From: Microbacterium esteraromaticum
Lineage (GTDB): Bacteria; Actinomycetota; Actinomycetes; Actinomycetales; Microbacteriaceae
Reading direction: 5' to 3'
Length of the DNA: 64,000 nt
Assembly: GCF_900163815.1 (NCBI RefSeq)
Contig: NZ_FUKO01000019.1
Span: 372,001-436,000, forward strand
Both the position numbers and the translations under genes were made by a program. A model generated the notes under the pieces. It saw nothing but the letters and a program-made list of their open reading frames with translations. It was not told the origin of the DNA and made no database searches. Shown piece by piece: positions 54,135-63,787 of this stretch. The number at the start of each line of letters is the position of its first letter. Positions within the stretch are counted from its first letter, which is position 1.

Positions 54135-55153
54135 GCGCGTCCTCCTTCATCTTTGCCGCCGATGAGGCGGAACAAGCCGATGATGAGCGCGGCGAACAGC
54201 AGGGTCATCACGGCGAGGACGACACCCATAGCGGTAGCGAGGCCGAACTGGCCCTTTTCGAAGGCCGTGCGGAACAGGTACTGGCTCATGACGAGGGTGC
54301 TGTTTCCCGGGCCGCCGGTGGAGTTCAGACCAGCCATGTAGACGAACGCGTCCAGGGCCATGATGCCGAGGTAGATGTACGCGGTCTGCACATTGTCGCG
54401 GATCTGCGGGAGAACGATCGAAGTCACGGTGCGGAACCGACCGGCACCGTCGATGCGCGCCGCCTCGAGAGTCTCGCCCGGGACGCCCTTGATCGCGGCG
54501 ATGAACAAAATCATGTAGAACCCGACCATGCTCCAGACGATCACGAAGATCGTCGCGCCCATTGCTGTGCGCTCATCGCCGAGCCAGGCGAATTGGTTGG
54601 TATCGATGCCGAACGCGCCCAGGATGCCGTTGAGCAGACCGCTGGGCGTGTAGATCATGCTCCACAGGATCGCGATGACGATGGCGGGGATCACGTACGG
54701 GAAGAAGGAGATGACACGGTAGAAGCTGGAGCCTTGAAGCCCTCGCACCTGTCCGTGGCTCGGGCCACCGACGGTGATCATGCTCGCGAACGTCATGGCG
54801 ATGACGATCGTGACCAGTGGGACGACGAGCGCCAGCACGACGTTGTTCAGCATCGCCTGCTGGAAGGTCGTGTCCTGGAACAGCTTGACGAAGTTCTCGA
54901 CACCGACGAAATCCATCGTGTCGGAGAAGCCCGTCCAGTTCGTCATCGCGTAATACAGGGCCTGTACGAACGGCGAGATGACGAAGATGACGAAGATCGC
55001 CAGCGGCAGCAGGAGGAACACCGCCAGGAACGAGACGTAATCGAAAGTCAGCTTGCGGCCGCCGAGGCGGAGCGGCTTGCGCCGCCCCGCCTGAGCTGCG
55101 ATGACCGCGGCCGTCTCAAAGCCCGGTCCACCGCTAGGGGTGGAATAGCTCAC
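54131..55153 (-). CDS. ngcF: Carbohydrate ABC permease, NgcF/MalF-like
   Basis: 340 aa, six helices, EAA loop ETLEAARIDGAGRFRTVTSIVLPQ. Its start overlaps the binding-protein stop (55150-55153). The pair forms the membrane pore of the importer. Confidence 0.88.
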   Translation of the reverse strand: MSYSTPSGGPGFETAAVIAAQAGRRKPLRLGGRKLTFDYVSFLAVFLLLPLAIFVIFVISPFVQALYYAMTNWTGFSDTMDFVGVENFVKLFQDTTFQQAMLNNVVLALVVPLVTIVIAMTFASMITVGGPSHGQVRGLQGSSFYRVISFFPYVIPAIVIAILWSMIYTPSGLLNGILGAFGIDTNQFAWLGDERTAMGATIFVIVWSMVGFYMILFIAAIKGVPGETLEAARIDGAGRFRTVTSIVLPQIRDNVQTAYIYLGIMALDAFVYMAGLNSTGGPGNSTLVMSQYLFRTAFEKGQFGLATAMGVVLAVMTLLFAALIIGLFRLIGGKDEGGRA

Positions 55154-56574
55154 TTGATCTCGATCTTCTCGATGGAGCTGTCGTTGCGGATCTTGTCGAC
55201 AAGTGCCTGCAACTGCTTGGTAATCTCAGCGACCGACATCTTGCCGTCCAGGAACGAGTTCCAGATCGGCAGCTGGTCGCTGTTCATGCCGTACAGGTTG
55301 GTCGACATGATCGTGAACATGCCGGATCCGGCAGCGGCGATCATCTCCACCTGCGAGACGAGAGCCGTCGAGCCGAAGCCGTCATCCGGAACGATGTCCT
55401 TGACGACCGTCGGTGCGAGCTTCTCCTTCGAGAACGCCGTGGCCGCGTCCTTGGAGAGCATCGTGCGCAGCAGCTCCTTGCCGCCGGCGGGGTTCTTGGC
55501 CTTCGACGGAACGATGAAGGGCTCGCCGGCCTCTGCGCGCATGAAGCCCGCCGGGGTCGTGGCCTTGTCGTCCAGAGGCATCTCGCGGACGCCCTTCATC
55601 TGGAAGTCGTCGGCCGTGGTCTTCTTCATCTCGTTCTCGATCCACGAGCCCGACGGGTACAGCAGCGCCTCCTGGTCGAGGCTCCACTGCGCCTGTGCCT
55701 GCGTGAACTGCGTGCCGCCACCACCCGGCTTCATGTAACCGGCCTGGATCAGGTCGTGCAGCTCGGTGAGAATCGCCTGCAGGGTCGGGTGCGACCAGCA
55801 GTTCTCCTTGAGGTTCTCCAACGGCAGACGCACGTCGTCACCGGACTGGATGACAGCGGAGTCGATAACGAACGTCTGGTAGTAAGTCGCTGCTTCCTTG
55901 CCCCAGAGGAACAGGTACTTGCCCTGCTCCTTCGCCGCGGCGCCCAGCGCCTTGAGGTCCTTCCAGGTCTTCGGCGGCTCCCAGCCGTTCTTCTCGAACA
56001 GGCTGCCCGAGTACCAGAGGCCATACGTGGTGAACACGTAGTTGATCGCCGCGAACTTGTCACCGAAGGTGCCAGGTGCCTTCACGCCGTCGAAGAGCGT
56101 GTCGGCGATCTTCTTGCCTTCGAGGTTGTCCGAGTCGAGGACATCGCTGAGGTCCTCGAGCTGGTCGAGGATCGTGTTCCAGCCGATCGAGTTCGCACCC
56201 GAGTTGTCGATGAGGTCCGGCGGGTTGCCACCGACGAAGCGGGGCTGGAGCTCCTGCGCGATCTTCGTCGACGACGAGACCTTGACGGTGACGCCATCCA
56301 GGGCCTTGTTGCCCTGCATGATCGTCGCGGCGTTCTCGACGTAGTCGATGCCGTAGCCGCCGTCGAAGATGACTGCGTCGACCTTCGAGTTCGCTGCGAC
56401 ACCGAACGGGTTGTCAGCAGTCGCGTCGCCCTTCGGCTTGTCGCCGCCGCCGCCTCCGCCGCCCCCGGGCGCTGCGCAGGATGCGAGGGTCATGCCGAAC
56501 GGCAGCAGCATCGCTGCGGCAGCCGCGCCGCGCAGCAGGTTGCGACGGCTGATGGATGCTTCGTTGAGTTCCAT
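55150..56574 (-). CDS. ngcE: N-acetylglucosamine/chitobiose-type binding lipoprotein, NgcE-like
   Basis: 474 aa. A twin-arginine signal (SRRNLLRGAAAAAML) ends in lipobox LASC, followed by a glycine run (GGGGGGGG). The SBP_bac_1 fold has ELQPRFVGGNPPDLIDNSGAN and YVFTTYGLWYSGSLFEKNGW, close to Streptomyces NgcE, which binds GlcNAc and diacetylchitobiose. Tat lipoprotein export before membrane anchoring is likely. An inverted GGGCCC pair (56615, 56634) lies upstream. Confidence 0.88.
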   Translation of the reverse strand: MELNEASISRRNLLRGAAAAAMLLPFGMTLASCAAPGGGGGGGGDKPKGDATADNPFGVAANSKVDAVIFDGGYGIDYVENAATIMQGNKALDGVTVKVSSSTKIAQELQPRFVGGNPPDLIDNSGANSIGWNTILDQLEDLSDVLDSDNLEGKKIADTLFDGVKAPGTFGDKFAAINYVFTTYGLWYSGSLFEKNGWEPPKTWKDLKALGAAAKEQGKYLFLWGKEAATYYQTFVIDSAVIQSGDDVRLPLENLKENCWSHPTLQAILTELHDLIQAGYMKPGGGGTQFTQAQAQWSLDQEALLYPSGSWIENEMKKTTADDFQMKGVREMPLDDKATTPAGFMRAEAGEPFIVPSKAKNPAGGKELLRTMLSKDAATAFSKEKLAPTVVKDIVPDDGFGSTALVSQVEMIAAAGSGMFTIMSTNLYGMNSDQLPIWNSFLDGKMSVAEITKQLQALVDKIRNDSSIEKIEIK

Positions 56575-56657
56575 CTCTATACCTTCCGTTGTGATGTGAT
56601 CGTGTGTCGATTGCGGGCCCGTCTACGAGTTCAGGGCCCCAGGGTGAGCTCAGGAGA

Positions 56658-57410
56658 TCAAGCTCCCCGTCGGATGCGGCCGCGGTAGCGGTCCTCAAGG
56701 ACGGAGTTGTGGTCATCGCCGCCGGGAATGTTGGCGGAGATGTACATCGGGGGAGTCTCGCCGCGTTCGACGATGGCGCGCGCGACGCCGAGCGTCAGCA
56801 GTTGCGCGATGAACGCGGCGGTCATCGACGAGACGGCGCCGGCGCCGATGCCGTCGTCGAACTCGAGAGTCGTGTCTCCATAAGGCGCGAGGTTGTCGAT
56901 CACCACGTCGGCGACATCGCTGAGACGCTTGCCGCTCGGATGCTTCGGATCGACGCGCGCCGTGTGCTCGAGGCTGGTGATGGCGATCACGGGATGACCG
57001 TGTTCCTTCGCCCACAGGGCGGTGCCGACGATCGACCCGTTCACACCGGAGTTCGATGCGATCAGGAAGACATCGCGCGGGCCGACCTCTACCGTCGCCA
57101 TGAGCTCGTCTACGACCCAGGGCTCGCGCTCCAGCGCGGGGCTGAGCACGTCAATGCCACGATCGCCGTGCAGCACGATATCGCGCAGCGCGAACTTGTT
57201 CGTGGGGATGAGCCCACCTGCGCGCCCGGCGATCTCCATGGCGAACGCTTCGGAGTGTCCGGTGCCGAACGACTGCAGCACGCCGCCGTCATCCAGCGCG
57301 GCGACCATCAGCGCGATCGCGGCGTCAAGTGCGCCGGCTTCGGCATCCGATGCGAGCCGTTCGAGTCTGCTGGTCGCTTCGTGAAGCAACCCGGTGGGAG
57401 TGGGGCTCAT
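56658..57410 (-). CDS. SIS-domain sugar isomerase-like protein
   Basis: 250 aa. A SIS domain with SFGTGHSEAFAMEIAGRAGG and FLIASNSGVNGS, as in phosphosugar isomerases and etherases. It is probably a GlcNAc-6-P-related enzyme or a sugar sensor for the importer locus. The ATG overlaps the RpiR stop (57407-57410). Confidence 0.85.
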   Translation of the reverse strand: MSPTPTGLLHEATSRLERLASDAEAGALDAAIALMVAALDDGGVLQSFGTGHSEAFAMEIAGRAGGLIPTNKFALRDIVLHGDRGIDVLSPALEREPWVVDELMATVEVGPRDVFLIASNSGVNGSIVGTALWAKEHGHPVIAITSLEHTARVDPKHPSGKRLSDVADVVIDNLAPYGDTTLEFDDGIGAGAVSSMTAAFIAQLLTLGVARAIVERGETPPMYISANIPGGDDHNSVLEDRYRGRIRRGA

Positions 57411-58339
57411 CGCGTCTCCTCCAGGATCGGAGTGTTCTTGACAGCCCGCGGCGGTCTGCGGTGAGCGGACACGGCCATTGCGCTGGCGGCGAGCCGGGTC
57501 GATGCCTCGGTGAACATCTGCTGCGCGATGAGCAGGTACAGCAGATCCAGCACGAGCAGCTGGGAATGCTTCACCGAGAGGTCATCCGGGCGCAGGTAGC
57601 GCGAGGGCTCTGCCGTGGCGAGGGAGACGTCGGCGATGCCCGCGAGCCAGGACTCGGCGTCATGCGTGATCGCCACGGTGAACGCGCCCGTCGCTCCGGC
57701 TTGCGAGAGCATCTGCACGGTCTCATCGGTGCGACCGGTGCTGGAGATGCCGATCGCGACTGACGTGCTCTTCTGCATGACGGCGCTTGTCAGCCCCTCG
57801 TGCACGTCCGACCACGAGTGCGCATTCACACCGATGCGATACAGGCGACCCTGGAATTCGCGCGCGATGATGCCGCTGCCGCCGACGCCGTAGATGTCGA
57901 CATGATGGCTGGAAGCGATGGCGTCTGCCACCCGGAGCACCGCGTCGAGGTCGAGGCGGGCCGCGGTGGTCTCCAGGCTCTCCACGTGAAGTGCCACGAG
58001 CGTCTGCAGGACCTTGCCCGGTTCGTCCTGTGATCCGAACTCCTGTCCGATGTCGGCCTGCCAGCTTTCGTTCGCGTCACCGCGTCCGATCTCGCTGGCG
58101 ACGCCGACGCGGAACTGCGTGTAGCCGTCGAAGCCGAGAGCACGGCAGAAGCGCGTGACCGTCGCCGGTGACGTGCCGGCGCGATCTGCGAGTTCGGTGA
58201 TCGTCAGCTCGACGGGGGCGGCGGGGTGCTCGGTGACGACATCGGCGATCTTGCTCATCGCAGTCGGCATGGCGCGACGGCTGGCGGCGATGCGACGTGC
58301 GATCGTCATGCCGTTGCCCATGTCGCTGGTCCGTGGCAC
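57407..58339 (-). CDS. RpiR/MurR-family regulator
   Basis: About 310 aa. N-terminal RpiR helix-turn-helix (LTITELADRAGTSPATVTRFC) and C-terminal SIS ligand domain (GVGGSGIIAREFQGR; IGISSTGRTDETVQM). The GTG at 58339 is 5 nt after GGAGG; an ATG at 58342 and TTG at 58351 are alternatives but too close to it. It likely controls this operon and the divergent kinase in response to an amino-sugar phosphate. Confidence 0.9.
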   Translation of the reverse strand: MPRTSDMGNGMTIARRIAASRRAMPTAMSKIADVVTEHPAAPVELTITELADRAGTSPATVTRFCRALGFDGYTQFRVGVASEIGRGDANESWQADIGQEFGSQDEPGKVLQTLVALHVESLETTAARLDLDAVLRVADAIASSHHVDIYGVGGSGIIAREFQGRLYRIGVNAHSWSDVHEGLTSAVMQKSTSVAIGISSTGRTDETVQMLSQAGATGAFTVAITHDAESWLAGIADVSLATAEPSRYLRPDDLSVKHSQLLVLDLLYLLIAQQMFTEASTRLAASAMAVSAHRRPPRAVKNTPILEETR

Positions 58340-58360
58340 CATTGCCTCCAATTCTTCGAC

Positions 58361-58414
58361 CTCCGTTGGACGAATTTGATTCTTCGGGGAATCTCCGTTG
58401 AATGAAAACTATTC
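58361..58414. promoter_or_regulatory. Divergent control region of the amino-sugar locus
   Basis: A direct repeat CTCCGTTG (58361, 58393), each followed by a GAA-ending run, plus inverted GATTC-N6-GAATC (58378-58393) and GAAT-N7-ATTC (58400-58414), lies between the RpiR and kinase starts. Suitable operator for the RpiR protein; not experimentally known. Confidence 0.45.
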
Positions 58415-58451
58415 TCACGCGGCGAAAACGTCAAACAGGACAAGATCACAA

Positions 58452-59429
58452 ATGAGTCACGAACCGCTTCTGGTCGGCATCGATGCCGGTGGGACCTCGA
58501 CCCGTGCGGTCCTGACGAACCTCGGCGGCGAGTGTCTCGGCTACGGGGTCGGCGGGCGTGGGAATCCGATTTCGGCCGGTCCAGATCGTGCCGCGGATGG
58601 AGTCCTCGATGCGATCGACAATGCGCTTCGAGCGTCTGGAAGAGCGATCTCAGATCTCTCCACGGTCGTCGCTGCGATGGCGGGTTCGCGCGCGGCAGGC
58701 GGCGATTGGCTGCGAGAACGCCTGGTCGACCGAGGATTCAGAGGAGATCTCAAATTTGAGTCCGACCTTCTCGCGGCGTACTTCAGTGCTGCGGCATCAC
58801 CGTTCGGTTATGCCCTCGTCTCCGGGACGGGAGCGTGTGTCATCCGCGTGCAGGATGGGTGCATCGCCAAGGCGGGCGACGGGCTGGGGTGGTTGCTCGG
58901 CGACCGGGGGAGTGGCTTCTCGATCGGCCAGGCCATCGCTCGTGCCGCGGTGCAGGATCTCGACGGCACGGGGCCCGCAACCGCACTGACGGACAAAGTG
59001 CTCGAGCACTGCGGCGTGGAACGGTCGAGGGAGATCCACCAGGGGCGAACGGAAGATTTGGAAGAGCTGATCACCGCGCTGTACGCGCGACCGCCGATCG
59101 AGCTCGCGGCGCTGGCTCCGTTCGCCTTCGAGATGTCGGATGCCGTGGCTACCGACATCCTCGCTGCGGCAGGAGAGCACCTCGCAGACACGCTTGCGTC
59201 CGTACTCGAGGGGCCGGGGCCGCTCGCCATCGGTGGCGGGGTGCTGGCGCGCACCGGGCCCGTGCGTGACGCATTCCTGGCACGGCTGGGTGGAGCCGTT
59301 GAAGGCTTGGAGATACGCGTCGTGCGGGATGGTGCGGTCGGTGCGGCGATGCTCGCGGTTCGCGCCGCCGGCGGCGTCATCGACGATCAATTGCTGGGGC
59401 GTTTGACAACGACGGTGGCACGTTTTTGA
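58452..59429 (+). CDS. BadF/BadG-type N-acetylglucosamine kinase-like protein
   Basis: 325 aa, actin-like ATPase. Phosphate 1 loop LVGIDAGGTSTRAVLTN, phosphate 2 YALVSGTGACVI, GDGLGWLLGDRGSGFSIG and the C-terminal LAIGGGVLARTGPV are typical of GlcNAc kinase (NAGK) homologues. It would phosphorylate the sugar brought in by the importer. Divergent from rpiR. AGGA precedes the ATG by about 11 nt. Confidence 0.88.
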   Translation: MSHEPLLVGIDAGGTSTRAVLTNLGGECLGYGVGGRGNPISAGPDRAADGVLDAIDNALRASGRAISDLSTVVAAMAGSRAAGGDWLRERLVDRGFRGDLKFESDLLAAYFSAAASPFGYALVSGTGACVIRVQDGCIAKAGDGLGWLLGDRGSGFSIGQAIARAAVQDLDGTGPATALTDKVLEHCGVERSREIHQGRTEDLEELITALYARPPIELAALAPFAFEMSDAVATDILAAAGEHLADTLASVLEGPGPLAIGGGVLARTGPVRDAFLARLGGAVEGLEIRVVRDGAVGAAMLAVRAAGGVIDDQLLGRLTTTVARF

Positions 59430-59476
59430 GGGTCAGCTTCCCTGCAGAGGCTCTTCCTAAATGGGAAAGTATGTTC

Positions 59477-59482
59477 TAAACT
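59477..59482 (+). promoter_or_regulatory. -10 TAAACT of the HNH gene, leaderless
   Basis: TAAACT is followed by six bases and the ATG at 59489. Confidence 0.5.
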
Positions 59483-59488
59483 AGGGGC

Positions 59489-60994
59489 ATGCCTGAGGAT
59501 CTCGAAGTACTCATGGAGCGGCGCATTGCCCTGCTCGATGAGTGGGGAGAGCTGCAGCGTGAGATCGCCGCGATGCAGGCGAAGTCGGCGGCACTGCTCG
59601 CGCAGCGCTGGCGGCTGATGGAAGACGAGATCGCGGTTGCGCCGAGGCAGCGAGACGTCATTGAACGGTCGATGATCGCGGAGCATTCGGCGGCCGGCAG
59701 GATCTCGAAGGGGTCGATGGAGTATGCGTTCAGCGACGCGCGGATGCTGGAGCAGTGCTTTCCGGCGGTCGTCCTTTTGTTCGAATCAGGACGCATCACG
59801 CCTGGGCATGTGCGCGAAGTCATCCGCCCCGCAGAAGTGGTGCGCGATGCGATTGACGAGGGCACAGTGTCGTCTGACACTCTGGCTCTGTACGAAGCCG
59901 CCGTGCTCGAGATCGCTGAACGCGATACGGCGATGCGCACGCGGGTGCACGCTGCCGAGGTCGCCGCAGCTCTCGCCGGAGTCACGGTCGTTCAGCGGCA
60001 GAAGCGGGCGCGTGGCGAGCGGACTGTGACAGTGCGCTCCGTAGGCGATGGGCTCGCCCTGCTGGAGGCTGTGCTGCCCGAGCATCTCGCGGTGGGGATT
60101 CACGACCGGCTCACCACGATGGCTCGCGAACTGGCGAAGCATCCCGACAATCGCGACGTCGTGCTGCCTCCGCTCACGCCGGCCGATGTGGGCTGGGACG
60201 TCGAGGCGGGCATGAGCTTCGGCGCCGATACGTTCATCGCTGACCCGTTCGGCGGCGAAGATCCGTTGCTGCCAGATCCCGCTGACGACGACGTGCAGGC
60301 GATGCTGGCATCCGACCCGTTCTTCCACGCTGACAGCCCGTGCATCACGCACGTTCCCGCAGACGTTCGCACAATGGATCAGCTGCGTGCTGATCTGCTG
60401 ACCGATCTGCTGCTGGCATCCGATCCTTCCGCCGCGCACCGCACCGGGCTCGACAACATCACGGCGACCATCCAGGTCACAGTGGCCGCGGCCACCCTGG
60501 CTGGTGCGGATGACCTGCCCGTGCAGCTCGACGGCACCGGGCCTTTGCATCCCGACACCGCACGGACGCTCGCGGGAGCGCGTGCCGGCTGGACTCGTCT
60601 GTTCCTCGACCCGACCGGATTCGTCACGCAGACCGATACCTATACGCCGAGCGAGCCGATGCGCAGCTATTTGCGCGCACGTGATCAGCACTGCCGGTTT
60701 CCCGGATGCCGGCAACCCGTGCATCGGTGCGAGACCGATCACAATCTTGACTATGCGCTGGGCGGTCCCACGGCGATCGACAACCTCGCGCATTTCTGCC
60801 GCGGACACCACGTGCTGAAGCATCCGGATATCCCGGATGCGCATCGTTGGACGGCACATCAGCTGCCGGACTGGTCCGTGCGGTGGACGAGTCCCACCGG
60901 CCGCGATTATGCCGACCCACCGCCGCGGCGGGTGATGTTCGTGCCGTCGGCAGTATCCATCCGCTCCGAAGCCCCCGTCGACGCGCCGTTCTGA
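59489..60994 (+). CDS. DUF222/HNH endonuclease-like protein (13E12 type)
   Basis: 501 aa. N-terminal coiled coil (LDEWGELQREIAAMQAKSAA), a DUF222 region (RITPGHVREVIRP; LTALAL-like core), and a C-terminal HNH motif (CRFPGCRQPVHRCETDHNLD; DNLAHFCRGHHVLKH). Such genes occur in many copies in actinobacterial genomes, often called 13E12 repeats, and are thought to be selfish or of unknown role. Nothing mobile adjoins it here. Confidence 0.9.
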   Translation: MPEDLEVLMERRIALLDEWGELQREIAAMQAKSAALLAQRWRLMEDEIAVAPRQRDVIERSMIAEHSAAGRISKGSMEYAFSDARMLEQCFPAVVLLFESGRITPGHVREVIRPAEVVRDAIDEGTVSSDTLALYEAAVLEIAERDTAMRTRVHAAEVAAALAGVTVVQRQKRARGERTVTVRSVGDGLALLEAVLPEHLAVGIHDRLTTMARELAKHPDNRDVVLPPLTPADVGWDVEAGMSFGADTFIADPFGGEDPLLPDPADDDVQAMLASDPFFHADSPCITHVPADVRTMDQLRADLLTDLLLASDPSAAHRTGLDNITATIQVTVAAATLAGADDLPVQLDGTGPLHPDTARTLAGARAGWTRLFLDPTGFVTQTDTYTPSEPMRSYLRARDQHCRFPGCRQPVHRCETDHNLDYALGGPTAIDNLAHFCRGHHVLKHPDIPDAHRWTAHQLPDWSVRWTSPTGRDYADPPPRRVMFVPSAVSIRSEAPVDAPF

Positions 60995-61058
60995 CGATTC
61001 CGTCGGGCAGCGGTTCGGATGCTGGCGGCGGCTCTGCGAGCCGTAGACTGGATCGTCT

Positions 61059-62726
61059 ATGAACCCTGAAGCCCTCTCCGCAGCAATCCTCGCCGTCGTC
61101 ACACCGATCGCGGCCGAGCGACGTCCGGACGGCGAACTGGGCCTCACGGCATCTGACATCGTGCTCGATCGCCCTCGCAATCGCGATCACGGTGACTGGG
61201 CGACGAACATCGCGATGCGCCTCGCCAAGCAGCTGGGCACGAACCCGCGCGAGCTCGCGCAGCAGATCGCCGGCGAGTTGGCGAAAGTCGATGGCATCGC
61301 CAGTGTCGACGTCGCTGGCCCCGGTTTCGTGAACATCCGGCTCGAAGCCGCAGCCGCTGGTGCGTTGGCGAAGACGATCGTCGACGCGGGCCCTGCATAC
61401 GGCACCAATGACTCGCAGGCGGGCGTTTCTGTGAACGTCGAGTTCGTCTCTGCGAATCCGACGGGGCCGTTGCACATCGCACACACTCGATGGGCGGCAC
61501 TCGGTGATTCGATCGTGCGTCTGCTGCTCGCGAGCGGCGCGAACGCGGTGCGGGAGTACTACATCAACGATGCCGGGGCGCAGATGGAGCGCTTCGCCTA
61601 CTCGGTGCTGGCCGCGGCCAAGGGCGAGCCGACTCCCGAGGGCGGTTATCCCGGACAGTACATCGCTGACCTGGCCGCACGCGTGCTGGCCGCTCACCCC
61701 GGTCTGCTCGCGCTGGACGACGAGCAGCAGCTCGTCGTCGCGCGCGATCAGGCGTACGAGTACCAGCTCGCCGAGATCAAGGCCTCGCTCGACCGATTCA
61801 ATGTGCCGTTCGACGTGTGGTTCTCGGAGCGCACGCTGCATGACCTCGGCCCGGACGGCCAGACGAGCCGGATCGACCAGGCGGTTGACCGCCTGCGCGC
61901 GCAGGGGCACGTCTTCGACGAGGGTGGCGCCGTCTGGGTGCGCACCACCGACTTCACCGACGACAAGGATCGTGTGATCCGTCGCTCCAACGGCGAGTAC
62001 ACGTACTTCGCTGCCGATGCTGCGTACTACCTCGACAAGGGCGACCGCGGCTTCCAGAACAAGATCTACCTGCTGGGTGCCGACCACCACGGCTACGTCA
62101 ACCGGCTGAAGGCTGTCGCAGGGGCCGCGGGGGAGGACCCGGAGAAGAACATTCAGGTGCTCATCGGGCAGATGGTCTCGATCAACGGCGCCCGGCTATC
62201 GAAGCGCGCGGGAAACATCATCGAGATGGACGACCTGCTCGACTGGCTCGGCACCGATGCGCTCCGCTACTCGCTCGAGCGTTCACCCGCTGACTCGCCG
62301 CTCGATCTTGATCCCGAGCTGCTGCAGAAGCGCACCAACGACAATCCGGTCTTCTACGTGCAGTACGCCCACGCTCGCACGCACAACGTGGCCCGCAACG
62401 CGGCTGATTCCGGTGTCGACCGCTCGGAGTTCGCCCCGGAGCTACTCACGCATGACGCTGAGGGCGCGCTGCTGGGCGCACTGCAGGAGTTCCCGCGCAT
62501 CGTCGCATTCGCTGCCGAAGTACGCGAGCCGCACCGTGTCGCCCGCTATCTCGAAGAGCTCGCCGGCCTCTATCACCGTTGGTATGACAACTGCCGAATC
62601 ATCCCGAGAGGCGACGATCCCATCGAGAGCGTGCACCGGACCCGACTGTGGCTGAACGACGCGACCGGTCAGGTGCTGCGCAACGGGCTGGAGCTGCTCG
62701 GCGTCTCGGCGCCCAAGCGGATGTGA
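61059..62726 (+). CDS. argS: Arginyl-tRNA synthetase
   Basis: 555 aa class I synthetase. N-terminal Add1-like domain, HIGH motif as [16 protein letters not shown], and [32 protein letters not shown] in the KMSKS region (replaced by LSKRAG). The DALR anticodon domain ends ..[19 protein letters not shown] (61044-61049) lies 9 nt before the ATG. The LmeA-like gene follows with a 1-bp gap. Confidence 0.96.
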   Translation: MNPEALSAAILAVVTPIAAERRPDGELGLTASDIVLDRPRNRDHGDWATNIAMRLAKQLGTNPRELAQQIAGELAKVDGIASVDVAGPGFVNIRLEAAAAGALAKTIVDAGPAYGTNDSQAGVSVNVEFVSANPTGPLHIAHTRWAALGDSIVRLLLASGANAVREYYINDAGAQMERFAYSVLAAAKGEPTPEGGYPGQYIADLAARVLAAHPGLLALDDEQQLVVARDQAYEYQLAEIKASLDRFNVPFDVWFSERTLHDLGPDGQTSRIDQAVDRLRAQGHVFDEGGAVWVRTTDFTDDKDRVIRRSNGEYTYFAADAAYYLDKGDRGFQNKIYLLGADHHGYVNRLKAVAGAAGEDPEKNIQVLIGQMVSINGARLSKRAGNIIEMDDLLDWLGTDALRYSLERSPADSPLDLDPELLQKRTNDNPVFYVQYAHARTHNVARNAADSGVDRSEFAPELLTHDAEGALLGALQEFPRIVAFAAEVREPHRVARYLEELAGLYHRWYDNCRIIPRGDDPIESVHRTRLWLNDATGQVLRNGLELLGVSAPKRM

Positions 62727-62727
62727 C

Positions 62728-63501
62728 ATGACCGCCGTCATCGAGGCTCCAACCCGCAGACCGCGAAAGCGCTGGCCGTGGATAGTGGCGATCGTCGTCG
62801 TCGTGATCGCGGTGCTGCTCGTCGCTGCCGAGCTGGTAGCCCGCGCCGTGCTGCCGAGTACGGTGCGCTCGCTGGTGATCGAGCAGCTGGAGCTGCCGGC
62901 AGATCAGCAGCTCGATGTGACCGCGTCCGGCATCCTGCTGCCGCAGCTCATCACCGGCACCCTCGATGAACTGCAGCTGTCTTCCGACGAGGTGACGATC
63001 GGCGGCATCACGGGGTCCGCGGATGTGGTCGCCACTGAAGTGCCCATTCACGGTGGCGCGTTGGGCTCGGCGGAAGGCACGATCACGATCGATCAGTCGC
63101 AGTTCGCATCTCTGCTGGATGCAGCTGATCTGCCCATCTCCGAGATCACCCTGCAGGAGCCGAACGTGGTCGCCCAGGGCGGCATCCCCCTGTTCGGGCA
63201 GGAGATTCCGCTGGGTCTCACCGTCACCCCCGGCGCGCAGGACGGCGATCTGCTGCTGACCCCGGTATCGGTGACGATCGGCGGCAAAGAGATCGACCTG
63301 CAGAACCTCGTCGGGCTTCTCGGCGATGCCGGCAGCGACCTCTCCGGACCGCAGCGGGTGTGCATCGCCGACCGGCTGCCCGCTGGCATCGCACTCACCG
63401 GCCTGCGGGTCGAAGGAGCGAAGATCGTCGCCGACATCAGCGCCGACGGTGACATCGCCGTCGACCCGAAGCTCCTCGAGAACGGCACCTGCTCGCGCTG
63501 A
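62728..63501 (+). CDS. LmeA/DUF2993-family phospholipid-binding protein
   Basis: 257 aa. One N-terminal membrane anchor (WIVAIVVVVIAVLLVAAELVA), then an extracytoplasmic beta-rich domain (LPADQQLDVTASGILLPQL; VGLLGDAGSDLSGPQR) of DUF2993, the family of mycobacterial LmeA, which affects lipomannan elongation. The stop codon of argS and this ATG are almost joined, so they are co-transcribed. Confidence 0.87.
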   Translation: MTAVIEAPTRRPRKRWPWIVAIVVVVIAVLLVAAELVARAVLPSTVRSLVIEQLELPADQQLDVTASGILLPQLITGTLDELQLSSDEVTIGGITGSADVVATEVPIHGGALGSAEGTITIDQSQFASLLDAADLPISEITLQEPNVVAQGGIPLFGQEIPLGLTVTPGAQDGDLLLTPVSVTIGGKEIDLQNLVGLLGDAGSDLSGPQRVCIADRLPAGIALTGLRVEGAKIVADISADGDIAVDPKLLENGTCSR

Positions 63502-63509
63502 CCCCGCTC

Positions 63510-63728
63510 TCAATCGAGCGAGCGCAGGTACCGTCGACGAACGATCTGCTGCACGATGCGCAGCAACGGGTACACCGCTCGCCAGGGCTGCTGCGGCGCG
63601 GCGCGCGTCAGAGACCGCACGGTGAGACGTACTTCGTCACCGTGCCGGTGCACGACGACCGCCGTCTTCTCCGCGAGGCGATAGCCATGACCATTCCACG
63701 CCCATTCACGAAGCTCAGGGGTGGTCAC
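63510..63728 (-). CDS. Short DUF1990-like protein (C-terminal part only)
   Basis: 72 aa from a GTG; an ATG at 63749 would add 7 residues but lacks a Shine-Dalgarno. VVVHRHGDEVRLTVRSLTR and YPLLRIVQQIVRRRYLRSL match the C-terminal third of DUF1990 proteins, which are usually about 170 residues or more. The N-terminal two-thirds is not found in any frame upstream. It may be a remnant or a minimal relative. Same strand as the partial gene, 38 bp or more downstream. Confidence 0.65.
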   Translation of the reverse strand: MTTPELREWAWNGHGYRLAEKTAVVVHRHGDEVRLTVRSLTRAAPQQPWRAVYPLLRIVQQIVRRRYLRSLD

Positions 63729-63787
63729 ACGTGACCCTTCGCACTCCATCCACGAGCTGGTTCGCGAAGCAGAAGAATGGCACGCTC

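Noticed and set aside
59489-60994. HNH gene as an intein or homing element
   Set aside because: DUF222/HNH proteins of this length are stand-alone genes, and no interrupted gene or flanking repeat is seen.
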